The notes beneath the pieces were generated by a model, which did no database searches, was not told where the DNA came from, and worked only from the letters and a program-made list of their open reading frames with translations. This document shows positions 34,569 through 45,104 of a stretch of DNA of 64,000 nucleotides, piece after piece (positions within the stretch are counted from its first letter, which is position 1; each line of letters begins with the position of its first letter). This DNA is from Neostapfia colusana. Taxonomy: Eukaryota; Streptophyta; Magnoliopsida; Poales; Poaceae. The translations under genes were made by a program, and so were the position numbers. The stretch lies in the NCBI GenBank assembly GCA_030760725.1, contig JASWHV010000003.1, positions 112,438,153 to 112,502,152 of the forward strand, written 5' to 3'.

Positions 34569-35273
34569 TCAAGGAGGTAAAACTTTCAGGTCTTGGAACA
34601 CCTGCTGATATTCCTTCAATAGCATCTGAACCTCTGGGCAGCAATCTGCTACATCCCTTCCACCGCCCTCATCCTCCTTTACCTCCACAATTTCCATTGC
34701 CGAAACATCATTACCAGCTATCCATTTCGTCAACTGTGCTACCGACAACTGCTGAATTTCTTCCTGATACTGCCCCTCCGTCCCTTGTAATTTCACATTC
34801 TTTCCTTGGTAGTTGAACTGAATACACCTTGCATTCCAGTCACACTGCATTGGACTGTATTGAGCTAACCAATCATACCCCAGTATCGCATCATACGCTC
34901 CAAGAGGCAGTACTCTCATATCTGTTAGGAATGTATATCCATCACACCACCAACCTAACTCCTTCACTAGTAAATCACTCCTCATCAACTCCCCACTTGC
35001 CACCTTCACACGCACTGGCTCGCAGCGTTGCATGTTTAAGCCTACTCTCTCTGCAAAGGCCTGATCCACAAAGGACTGTGAACTACCCGAATCAATCAAA
35101 ATAAGAAACACTTTAATCTGCACCAGGGCCCTTAATCTGAGGCAGTTTTGCCCTTGAGTTCTTGAGATGGCATGATTAGATAGGTTATAACACTCCTCTT
35201 CCTGATTGTCTTCTTTCTCCAGTTGTAATAAGACCTCATCAGTGAGGTGTACATCAACATCATCCACCACCAC
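34569..35273 (-). pseudogene. Reina aspartic protease region
   Basis: 234 codons hold the active-site segment LIDSGSSQSF followed by a retropepsin-like body with LLVKELGWWCDGY and ILGYDWL, the usual second conserved turn. It is bounded by stops on both sides (TAA near 35,280 and TGA at 34,569-34,571). The protease itself has no internal break. Confidence 0.85.
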
Positions 35274-35279
35274 AGAATT

Positions 35280-36375
35280 TAGGTGTGACCAGGATCGAAC
35301 TTCTCACCACATGGATAGCACAACCCATTAACTCTTCTATAATCCCTCAACTGGCGCTCCTTACCCAATTCAGATACTGACCCCATAGGTCTAGCTTCCA
35401 TTCGTCCTCCCCACATCTGTTTACTTCCTCCCTAACTCTTTTGAAATCGAGATCGGCCACGCTCCTGAATGTCCCTTTGCACTTTAGCCAACATAGCCGC
35501 CTTATTTACAGTCATCGGCACTTGAGACATTACTGGCCCCTGCAACTCAAACTTCAATCCTTTTATGAACTGGGTCACAAAAAAAATTCATCCAAGTCAG
35601 GGTTGTGCATAGATGTTGCATATCTGCATCCTTCAAACTCTATAATATAATCATCCAAACTGCCAGATTGTCGCAGATGTAGCAACTCCTACATCGCTTG
35701 AGGGTACTCATATGGACCAAATTTCTCCTTCACTGCTTCTACAAAGTTTGTCCAGGAACTCAACCCATCAGTAAGTTTATAAACCTGCAACCATTTGGCC
35801 GCATTCCCTTCCATGTGCATGGACGCTGCTCGCACCCAGAAGGATTCAGTAACCTTGTAAATAGCAAAATAATCCTCACACTTATCAATCCATATTGTTA
35901 GATTGTCGCCCGAAAATTTTGGAAATGAAATCTTCATCAGTGTTTTCTCCATTTCCCCTTCTCCACTTCTAGAACTCTGACTTTCTCTCATGATCCCTCC
36001 ATCAGCCCTCCTTATCTCCTGAGTTGACCTACGTCTTTCCTCACCACCTCTTCGGTTTAGAACCCTACCTTTCTCCCTTCTAACATCACGCAGCGACTCA
36101 TTCGACTGCTGCTCCACAAAATCATCCATCTCTTCTGCCATGCGTTCTAATGATAATGCTGTAATCCTCTTACTCGTCTCCTCCATCTGTTTGAACAACA
36201 TATCCCTCTCCTTCGCAGCCTGTTCTGCTAATGATGCTGCTAAAGCCTGCTGCCCTACCAATTCTCGGTGCACCTTATCTGCCCTCTCCATACGGGCAGA
36301 GATTGCATCCAGTGCAGAAAACACCCTATCCCACTTCTCATTCTCTAGTCGGGAGATCTCCGCCATCGCATCCAA
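35280..36375 (-). pseudogene. Reina gag
   Basis: The first frame (35,689-36,375, 228 codons) starts MDAMAEISRLENEKWD, has a coiled-coil-like Glu/Arg-rich part, then FPKFSGDNLTIWIDKCEDYF and KWLQVY of the retrotransposon gag domain. It is cut by a TAG at 35,689-35,691. A second break is an eight-T homopolymer near 35,580-35,588 where the frame shifts. Near 35,300 a CYPCGEKFDPGH zinc knuckle is visible, then TAA. Confidence 0.85.
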
Positions 36376-36590
36376 AATGAAACAAGTCTGAACTGAGGGT
36401 TTCGCTGTTGGAGTCGTGGTTACGATCTCCCTTGTGATCGCCTCCTTCTCTCCTCACCTCCGATCACCAGGACAACCCAATCTATCTCCTCTGCTCTCCA
36501 CCTCCCAACCCCCAATCAACCTTGAAGCGGATCACACCCTCCCTCTGAAAAAAAATGGAGCACCAGGAAGGAAGGAGCTATGATACCAGA

Positions 36591-37018
36591 TGTGGCGTCC
36601 CTTGGCCGGCGAGGTGCCGGCTCGCCGACGTGAGAAGCCCGATCGCCTCAGCACAGGTGCGCTCGCGGCGGAGCTGTTGCACGATGTGAATGATTTTGAT
36701 TTTTGGGGAATTTTTCCGTATATGTGTTTCAGCCTGCGATGTCCCTTTACATACCCATGGGCCAAGCCCTCTGGGCCCACTAGCCACCGACCCAACCCGG
36801 CCCATAAAGACAACGGTATTTATTCGGCCGCTCTCACGCCACACACTCACGCAAACCTTTACTCCTCCTCCCATGCTCCTTCGGAGATGCCGCCGCCGCA
36901 CACCTCGGGTCCTTCTGCTCCAGTGGCCGTAACAGCAAACCCTTCCTCCTCCTCCCGAGCTCCTTCGGAGACACCGCCGCCGCACACCTCAGGTTCCTCC
37001 GCTCCAGTGGCCGTAACA
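36591..37018 (-). repeat. 5' LTR of the Reina-like element
   Basis: Bounded TGTGGCGTCC and CCGTAACA on the plus strand. The primer-binding site abuts its left edge (36,578-36,589). Same internal tandem duplication as the partner LTR, with a 3-bp indel between them. Confidence 0.9.
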
Positions 37019-37166
37019 CATCCAGCCCGACTCTATCCGTCATTGGTTCATTTGCCACTTCCAATGCAAATCCTTCGCTGATTCCTCCACCCCAAATCCA
37101 ATAGCCGCCACAGCCACACAACATGTGAACATACGTTCTCATGTCCCAATGGTCTTGGACTATGGC

Positions 37167-38361
37167 TGTCGAAGTGTGTGGTCGACACTTCTCCCGGACC
37201 TGCTCTGGGAAGCCCGCGGAGGTTCTTTTTCGGAGGGGCTAGTCGCTTGCGGAGAGCTTCAGCGTAAGGGACGAGTGAGGGAGAAGCTTGACACGGCGAG
37301 TTTTACGTGGTTCGGGCCGCTGGAGCGTAAAACCCTACGTCCACGGTGAGCAGAGGTGCTCGCTGTATTGCTTGATGCTCAGAACCGGAGTCCTGAGCTT
37401 GAGGGTGTGTGATGTCTAGGGTGCGAGTTGCTGGAGTGCGAACCCTTGCTAACGTTGCCTAGCCGAGCCTTTTATAGTCCAAGGCTCGAGCGGCTTACAA
37501 GGTGGGCCCGGGACCCGACAGGTGGCCCCGGGGTGATTTCCTACCAGCTATTATGTCTTGGCGCTGGCGTCGAAGTCCTCGTCCTGCCGCCCTGCCCATG
37601 CCACAGGCTAAGTGTAGCGTGTAGTCGTTGGCGATGGCAGGGCGGCAGGGAATGTCTTGTCCGGTCTTGTCGCTGCCTTCAATGGCCTGCAGCTTCAGAC
37701 ACTGTACGCCTGTCCTGGCTGTGACTCGTCACAACGCCTCCTGACAGGCATGCGCTGCGCCTCTTCGTCTCGGGAAGGCGCGGGTCTTGAATGCTTTGTA
37801 CGGTAAAGGCATGGCACGCCTTTACTCCCGCCGCCTACCGCGCCGGGCGGCAACACTGCTCTGCTAGCCACGTGTCCGACCCGAAGCTCTCCTCTGAGGA
37901 GAGGGGGAGCTCCGGCTCCACTGGGCACGTGGAGCCTTCGGAGCTCACCCCCGCGGAGAGGGCGAGGTCCGGTCTTCCGGGCCACGTGGCAGGCTCGGAG
38001 CTATCCTTTGAGGAGAGGAGAGCCCCGGCCCTGTAGGACACGTGGAGCCTTCGGAGCTCGCCCTTGCGGAGGGGGTGAGGTCCGGCCTCCTGGGCTATGT
38101 GGCAGGCTCGGAGCTATCCTCCGAGGGGAGGGGAGATCCGGCCCCGCTAGACACGTGGCGCCTTCGGAGCTCGCCCCTGCAGAGGGGGTGAGGTCCGGCC
38201 TCCTGGGCCACGTGGCAGGCTCGGAGCTATCCTCCGTGGGGAGGGGAGCTCCGGCTCTGCTGGACACGTGGCGCCTTCAAACCTCGCCCCTGTAGATGGA
38301 GCGAGGTCCTTAGGAAGTTTTACCCTGTACGCGGGGGTACCCGGTATTGAGGGTACCGACA
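37167..38361 (-). repeat. 3' LTR of gypsy element B
   Basis: From about 37,860 to 38,305 it holds a tandem array with a 113-bp unit (CACGTG at 38,039, 38,152 and 38,265) and further ACGTGG motifs about half-way between. Right of the LTR, GTGGCCCCCGGGC is the complement of a polypurine tract. Confidence 0.88.
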
Positions 38362-38576
38362 GTGGCCCCCGGGCTCACCTTGGGGGAGGTAACGAGCCCG
38401 AGGTGGGGCCTTCTCCTGCCCGCGCACTTTCTTATCTTGAGTACTCCCTGTGCTGGCAGGGTCTTGACGGCTTCGGAGTTCAGCCTTTGAGGAGAGGGTG
38501 AAGCCTGGTATCGGAGCTCAGCCCTTGTGAAAGGGGGAGGTTCAGCTTCGGAGCTCGCCTCTGAGAAGAGGGGTGG

Positions 38577-39360
38577 TCCGGGAAGTCATCGGAGCTCAGG
38601 CCCACGGAGGGCGTGAGGTCCGGCATCAGGGCTCGCCTCTAAGAAGAGAGCGAGGGCTGGCATCGGAGCTCGGCCTAGCTGTGGGGGCGGAGGTCCGGAA
38701 GTCATCGGAGCTCAGGCCCACGAAGGGCGTGAGGTCCGGCATCAGGGCTCGCCTCTGAAAGGAGGGCGAGGGCTGGCATCGGAGCTCGGCCAGGCTGTGG
38801 GGGCGGAGGTCCGGAAGTCATCGGAGCTCAGGCCCACGAAGGGCGTGAGGTCCGGCATCAGGGCTCGCCTCTGAAAGGAGGGCGAGGGCTGGCATCGGAG
38901 CTCGGCCCAGCTGTGGGGGCGGAGGTCCGGAAGTCATCGGAGCTCGGCCCAGCTGTGGGGGCGGAGGTCCGAAAGTCATCGGAGGTCAGGCCCACGAAGG
39001 GCGTGAGGTCCGGCATCAGGGCTCGCCTCTGAAAGGAGGGCGAGGGATAGCATCGGAGCTCGGCCCAGCTGTGGGGGCGGAGGTCCGAAAGTCATCGAAG
39101 CTCAGGCCCACGAAGGGCGTGAGGTCCGGCATCAGGGCTCGCCTATGAAAGGAGGGCGAGGGCTGGCATCGGAGCTCGGCCCAGCTGTGGGGGCGGAGGT
39201 CCGGAAGTCATCGGAGCTCGGCCCAACGGTGGGGGCGGAGGTCCGGAAGTCATCGGAGCTCAGGTCAGCGAAGGGCAGGAGGTCCGGCATCAGCGCTTGC
39301 CTCTGAAAGGAGGGCAAGGGCTGGCCTCGGAGCTCGGCCCAGCTGTGGGGGCGGAGTCCG
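38577..39360. repeat. 116-bp tandem repeats in gypsy B 3' interior
   Basis: The unit begins GGAAGTCATCGGAGCTCAGG at 38,581, 38,697, 38,813 and 38,929 (the last is a variant), and continues with partial copies to about 39,360. Each unit includes GGGCTCGCCTCTGAAAGGAG and GCTGTGGGGGCGGAGGTCC or a close variant. It lies between the pol remnant and the 3' LTR. Frames across it are repeat artefacts. Confidence 0.88.
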
Positions 39361-39639
39361 GTACTGCTCAGAGGTCCTCCCTTTCCTGTCCCTTAGTCTC
39401 ATTTGGCTTACTGTCCCGGGCCGGAATACGGGGCTTGGGTAATCCAGTGCACTTGGTTCCGGAGGTCTGGCCCCCAGCCCTAGTCAGGGTGTAACCGTCC
39501 GGCCCCCTAGTACTCAGACCGTAGCGCTGGGGGGGGGGGGCAGAGTGCGCATGCTTTAGGTGCAAGACCGGGCAAAGCAAGGCTCCTGACCCCCCGGTCT
39601 AGCGTAGGTCTTTTCTCGGAGGAGACCAACTGGCGGTAC

Positions 39640-41123
39640 AGTACCCTTACAGGGGGAGGTCCAAAAGGCCCCCGGGCCTCTGGCAGGTACCCCAAGCACT
39701 ACCGCCTTCGGCAGGATGGCAAATATCGACTATGCATGAGAGCAGGAAAGAGGAACCGAGTGTACAACGGATGCACATTGTTGGGGTAGCGTCGGAGCGC
39801 CTGTCCTGGGCTCCCATGCATGGAACGATGGTGGAAGCGCTGAGGCCCGCCGGTTCCGTGCGATCCGGAGCGTGGCTTGCCATCTTGCCTCGACGACGAG
39901 GTAGATGTCCTCACGCAGAGCGGGTCATGCGTGGCTTCGTCGTACGCTCGGACACGGGTGGACCCCCATGGCGATCTCAGGGGGAAGCATGGCTTCGGCC
40001 CCGCATACCATGTAGAAGGGTAATTCCCGTGACCCGGGCCTGGGAAGTCCGGCTGGCCCTCGACATAGAGGAGTCGGTATCCCCCGATGGCTTTGTGTGC
40101 GGCGTCTGCACCGGTTGTGTGAGTATGCTCGGCGTGGACCTGGCACGCATTGCATCCTCTAACCGGTTTGACGGCGTCCAGGTGGCTCTCGGTCAGTAGG
40201 AGCCATGCTGGATGGCTTAACCGACCAGCGTGCGGGACGATGAGCGTTCCCAGCACTCGCCTCCGTGGATACTGCGAGCTGGTCGCAGCCTTCCTCCTGG
40301 GTTATGCAGCGCAATAGGATGCTGTGGCGCTGCGCCAGTAAAGATACCAGCGCGTAGCACTTAGCCATCCGCACAATCCGTTCAACGAATGCACGTTCAT
40401 CAGGAAGGATGTCCTTCAAGGAGCCCCGGACCTCCGTGGTCCATGCATCGGGACTACTTGAGCTTCTGGATCTTGGGCTCTGGGTAGCACGGAGTCCCCA
40501 AGGCGCATACGATCCTTTGGCGGCATCCATGGCTGCAGGGCCGCTGGGACCGCCAGCTTCGAGGTGCTGGTCCAGCCCCCTTCGCCCGGCTCGGCGGGCC
40601 GGGCTGTGGGCCACAGCAACGTCCTCTCGAAGACTCCTTCGGGCACAGGGGCTCCGGTGGAGGCCTTCGTTGAGAGGTCCTCAGCTGCGGCATTGCCAGC
40701 GCGCGGTATATGGCGCAGGTCCAAGGCGAGGAAGTCTTTCTTCAACATCTGCACGTGGAGCAGATAAGCAGCTAGCTGTGGGTCATTGCAGGGGCATTCA
40801 CCCTTAACTTGCTTGATAACTAGCTGGGAGTCGCCCTGCGCCAACAACTAGCGAGCGCCCAGAGACAGGGTTGTCTTTAGGCCAAAGATGAGTGCTTCAT
40901 ACTCTGCTAAGTTGTTGGTTGCCTTGAAATTGAGACGCACCATATACCCAAACTGCTCCCCCGATGGCATGAGAAGCAGTACGCCGGCACCGGCCCCCTG
41001 CTTTCGCGAGGAGCCGTCGAAGAAGAGCATCCAGTGAGGCCCGGTGAAGACTGGAGCTCGGTGCTTTGGTTCACCGTCCTCGTGGCCCCCTGGGTCAGCC
41101 TTCGTTGGCGTCCACTCAGCCAC
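39640..41123 (-). pseudogene. Gypsy B RNase H and integrase remnants
   Basis: RNase H (40,416-41,123) keeps its acidic residues: LFFDGSS, NNLAEYEALIFGL and GDSQLVIKQ. One in-frame TAG lies at 40,848-40,850. A linker with ARPAEPGEGG follows, then an integrase zinc-binding remnant (CITQEEGCDQL, CQVHAEHTH) near 40,160-40,400. After that the sequence jumps to FYMVCGAEAMLPPEIAMG, the integrase C-terminal side, so the DDE core is deleted. Several frameshifts follow to about 39,700. Confidence 0.8.
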
Positions 41124-41170
41124 GAAGTCAGCCAGTGCTTGGCTCTTGACTGTCTGACGTGGTCGGGAGC

Positions 41171-42505
41171 TCAGCTTGAACTCCGCTGTCTTCGGGCTGT
41201 CTTCCGGCTTCGGAGGCTGGCAGTGAGTGCCAATGACGCCCGTCTTCTGCTCCGGCGCACTTGTTCGCCAGGCTGAAGAGCTCCGAAATGTCTTGCACCT
41301 CCCTGGTGGCCAACTTCTCGAGCATCTTCTTGTCCCTCACACCTTATCGGAATGCAACCACCGCTGATGCATTCAGGATGTGGGGGATGGTGTTGCGTAC
41401 CTGGGAGAACCGCTGGATGATGGAGCGCAGCGTCTCTCCAAGTTGTTGCTGGATGGCGTGGAGGTCGAGCTCCATGCCAGGCCGGGTGTAGGAGCTCTCC
41501 CCAGGAGGTTATGGAACCCTGGGGGAGGTTCATGAGCCAAGACCGGGCTGGGCCGGTCAAGGTGACGGGGAAGTAGTTGGCCATGACGGCCTCGTCCCCT
41601 CCTGCAGCAAGGACGGCGGTGGAGTAGATCTGGAGAAACTCCGCCGGGTTGACGCTGCCGTCGTACTTCTCGGGCAGGTGCGGCCGAAACTTGCGCGACC
41701 ACCTCGCGAAGCGAAGGTGGGGCGCCAGGGCCGCACATCCTGCTCCTGTTGCCGCAGGTGTTGGTGCCGCGGACGCTTGGTTCGCTGCTGGCACAGTGTA
41801 CCCCGGTATGGGCAAGGCTGCGCCATAGACCGGGGGCGCCGTTTGCAGGGCATATGGTTGTGGCATATGCTGCGTGGCGTATGCCTGGGACAGAGATCGC
41901 GTGGCGAAGGTCTGCGCCTCAGGCAGGGTCGAGGCTGACGTCATGCTGTCGCCGACCTCTTGGTTGCAACGCCTTTCTCGTCGTCGCTCGAGGAACACTC
42001 GGGCTTCTTGGCCCAAGTGGCATCGTTCCAGCTCTGTCCCCAGGTCCGTCGATAGGAGCCTGGTGGAGCTGGAATCAGCCGTCTGCCCGTCCACCGTTGG
42101 CGTGCGCGTCAGCGACGCAGCCGGTTGGCCGGGGCGTCGTCCCCGCCGAAGTCGAGGGTTTGCGGCGGCGACGACGAGACGGTCTACCTCGCAGATCCAC
42201 TGCTGGGTCGCTGACTGAGGCGCGTCCCCAGCAGGTGGATTGCGCAGTAGCGCTCTTGCTGCAGCTAGCGCGCCCCCGTGGGGGACGCGCAGCGCTGCAG
42301 AAGATCTCACGCTAGCTGGAGTCTGCATTGCCGGAGTCGGCGCTGCCGGAGTCGGCTGTGGGCTTCCAGCTTGTGCCGACACACTCCGTCCAGAGTGTGT
42401 CGAGACGTAGTCCTCGCTTGTCACGGTCCGTCGTGAACGCGGGGGAGGAGAGCTTGCCGCTGAAGGAAGCTTCGTCATCTTCGTCGGCAGAAGCTCGTCG
42501 CGCAA
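41171..42505 (-). pseudogene. Gypsy B gag
   Basis: An open frame of 444 codons begins MRDELLPTKMTKLPSAAS. It has an Ala/Pro/Ser-rich first half, then the gag domain with FRPHLPEKYDGSVNPAEF and LTGPARSWLMNLPQGSI. After SITSWGELL the true gag frame moves to another frame (VRNTIPH-like and MRDKKMLEKLATREVQDI, 41,128-41,340), showing a frameshift near 41,490. A stop lies near 41,345. The end of gag is followed almost directly by RNase H, so the protease-RT deletion junction lies at about 41,120-41,230. Confidence 0.8.
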
Positions 42506-42534
42506 GGGAAAAGCCCCCTACCTGGCGCGCCAAA

Positions 42535-43730
42535 TGTCGAAGTGTGTGGTCGACGCTTCCCCCGGACCTGCTCTGGGCAGCCCGCGGAGGTTCTTTTTCG
42601 GAGGGGCTAGTCGCTTGCGGAGAGCTTCAGCGTAAGGGACGAGTGAGGGAGAAGCTTGACACGGCGAGTTTTACATGGTTCGGGCCGCCGGAGCGTAAAA
42701 CCCTACGTCCACGGTGAGCAGAGGTGCTCGCTGTATTTCTTGATGCTCAGAACCGGAGTCCTGAGCTTGAGGGTGAGTGATGTCTAGGGTGCGAGTTGCT
42801 GGAGTGCAAACCCTTGCTAACGTTGCCTACCCGAGCCTTTTATAGTCCAAGGCTCGAGCGGCTTACAAGGTGGGCCCAGGACCCGACAGGTGGCCCCGGG
42901 GTGATTTCCTACCAGCTATTATGTCTTGGCGCTGGCGTTGAAGTCCTCGTCCTGCCGCCCTGCCCATGCCGCAGGCTAAGTGTAGCGTGTAGTTGTTGGC
43001 AATGGCAGGGGCGGCAGGGCATGTCTTGTCCGGTCTTGTCGCTGCCTTCAATGGCCTGCAGCTTCAGACACTGTAAGCCTGTCCTGACTGTGACTGGTCA
43101 CAGCGCCTCCTGACAGGCGTGCGCTGCGCCTCTTCGTCTCGGGAAGGCGCGGGTCTTGAATGCTTTGTACGGTAAAGGCATGGCACGCCTTTACTCCCGC
43201 CGCCTACCGCGCCGGGCGGCAACACTGCTCTGCTGGCCACGTGTCGGACCCGGAGCTCTCCTCTGAGGAGAGGGGGAGCTCCGGCTCCGCTGGGCACGTG
43301 GAACCTTCGGATCTCACCCCCGCGGAGGGGGCGAGGTCCGGTCTTCCGGGCCACGTGGTAGGCTCGAAGCTATCCTTTGAGGAGAGGAGAGCCCCTGCCC
43401 TGTCGGACACATGGTGCCTTCGGAGCTCGCCCTTGCAGAGGGGGTGAGGTCCGGCCTCCTGGGCCACGTGGCAGGCCCGGAGCTATCCTCCGAGGGGAGG
43501 GGAGCTCCAGCCCCGCTGGACACGTGGTGCCTTCGGAGCTCGCCCCTGCAGAGGGGGTGAGGTCCGGCCTCCTGGTCCACGTGGCAGGCTCGGAGCTATC
43601 CTCTGTGGGGAGGGGAGCTCCGGCTCCGCTGGACACGTGGCGCCTTCAAACCTCGCCCCTGTAGAGGGAGCGAGGTCCTTAGGAAGTTTTACCCTGTACG
43701 CGGGGGTACCCGGTATTGAGGGTACCGACA
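42535..43730 (-). repeat. 5' LTR of gypsy element B
   Basis: It starts TGTCGAAG and ends GGTACCGACA on the plus strand. It carries the same CACGTG-containing tandem array as the 3' LTR (about 43,230-43,665). Confidence 0.88.
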
Positions 43731-45104
43731 ATGGCGATCCTAACTTCTTAATCTGAAGTGTGTTCTTCGACGCCACGTTCTGGAAATTTGGTCTTCTCGG
43801 TCACGTCTATGGCACGATTGACGCGCAGTGCATGTGGCACAATGCTGATTGCTCCAGGTCGATCAATGTATATCGTGGCTCTGCAATTCGATAACTCCAT
43901 CCCTCATGAAGATGGTGCAAGTGTCGCGCCCCACGACGTACCTGCTATGGTCGGCCATACGAGACCTCTTCCTCGACGACGCCGACCAGCGGGCCGTTTA
44001 TGCCCTCCAAGAGTTCCACGGACTCTATCTTCTACGTGATGTCGGCCACCCCATCTCCAAACTTCGATAGTCATCAATGCACCACATGGACTGTCCTCTA
44101 AATTATGCCCCATGCCATTTCTGTATTGACCCCCTTGAAGCCACTGCCGACGTTCCTCTTCGTCCGCGACTATCTTCCTGAGGACAAGAATCACCAGGCA
44201 CATACGGCTAAGATGGAGGCTAACACAGCCCTATTGGCCAATGGCAAGGCGACTGCAAATCCGCCGGCGCTGCCTCCTGACTCTTCGTCCACGTCCACTG
44301 CGCCGCAATCGTCTAGCAACAAGAACAACGGCAGTGGACGTTGTCGGTGCCGCCAGAATGGTCGCCGCAACACCACCACGCCTGCAACGGGCGCTACCAG
44401 TGGTGCCACTGCCAGTGGGAACGCTGGTGCACCACGCCCCGCGTGGAACGCGGCGTCACCCCGTGGACCGGTGTCATCTAGGCATACGTGGCAGATGCCA
44501 CTCTGGCGACCGGCCAACTCAATCCAACCTTTTTGGCCCCCGTCTCAGGCTTCCATCGCAGCACGGCCTCTATGCCACTGCATCACCCAACTTCTCCGAC
44601 GTGAGCACCACCGGACAACAGAAAGCTAGCGCCCGGGGGACTGCTCACTGCACTTCAAGGTGTGTGCCGTCTCCCGGTCAATACTCGAGCAATGACTGGG
44701 TCCTAGACAGCGGTGCAAGCTCGCACATGGTCAACCATCCTGGTATCCTCTCTTCCTCACGCACACCTCGACACTCTTCCTCCATCGTCGTTGGCAACGG
44801 TGCGTCATTGCCCGTACAATGCGTCCGACACGCCATATTATCCACACCCATCACCACACTTCACCTCAACAATGTTCTTCTCTCACCAAATTTGGTCAAA
44901 AATTTACTTTCCATTCATGCATTTACTCGTGACACTAACGTTTCTGTTGTTTCTGACCCGTTTGGTTTTGCAATCAAGGATCTCCGTTCGGGGACGACAC
45001 GGCTCCGCTGTGACTCCCCCGACGACCTCTACTTCTTTCGGCTGACTAAGAATAATCCCAAGCAGCACAGATCCATGGTGTCCACACTGTCGTCTCCGAT
45101 CTAG
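43731..45104 (+). pseudogene. Copia 1 gag and protease region
   Basis: The gag frame resumes with NFLI, a TGA, then FFDATFWKFGLL and GTIDAQCMWHN. Further parts read DLFLDDADQRAVYALQEFH and, in a third frame, DYLPEDKNHQAHTAKMEANT. A charged Arg/Asn-rich gag end follows. The protease motif is WVLDSGASSHMVNHPG near 44,697-44,745, with an intact D-S-G. Then comes the gag-pre-integrase segment (LHLNNVLLSPNLVKNLLS). At least one nonsense codon and two frameshifts are present. Confidence 0.8.

Larger units (their letters stand above)
31387..37018 (-). mobile_element. Reina-like chromovirus (Ty3/gypsy), nearly complete but with stop codons
   Basis: The LTRs are 31,387-31,817 (431 bp) and 36,591-37,018 (428 bp), flanked by a perfect CATCC duplication (31,382-31,386 and 37,019-37,023). 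Orientation is minus. The primer-binding site TGGTATCATAGC (complement of 36,578-36,589) fits initiator tRNA-Met with one mismatch. A polypurine tract GATGGGGGGCAGA lies beside the left LTR. Domains in order: gag, zinc knuckle, protease, RT, RNase H, integrase, chromodomain-like tail. Size, short LTRs and domain style fit the Reina clade. LTR identity by eye is about 95%. Confidence 0.9.
37167..43730 (-). mobile_element. Non-autonomous Ty3/gypsy LTR retrotransposon B
   Basis: The LTRs are 37,167-38,361 (1195 bp) and 42,535-43,730 (1196 bp), flanked by a perfect ATGGC duplication (37,162-37,166 and 43,731-43,735). On the minus strand it starts TGTCGGTACC. The primer-binding site TGGCGCGCCAGGTAGGGG (complement of 42,515-42,532) fits a plant tRNA-Arg. 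The interior has gag, RNase H, an integrase zinc-binding remnant and the integrase C-terminal end. Protease, RT and the integrase core are missing, so it needed a partner. The two LTRs differ by about 3% over their first 340 bp by eye, so it is fairly young. Confidence 0.9.

Noticed and set aside
38001..38295. Overlapping frames of about 90 codons in the gypsy B LTR
   Set aside because: Repeat unit length and GC content keep frames open on both strands; they lie within the LTR array.
41678..42315. Plus-strand frames opposite gypsy B gag
   Set aside because: They are antisense shadows of the 444-codon gag frame in GC-rich DNA.
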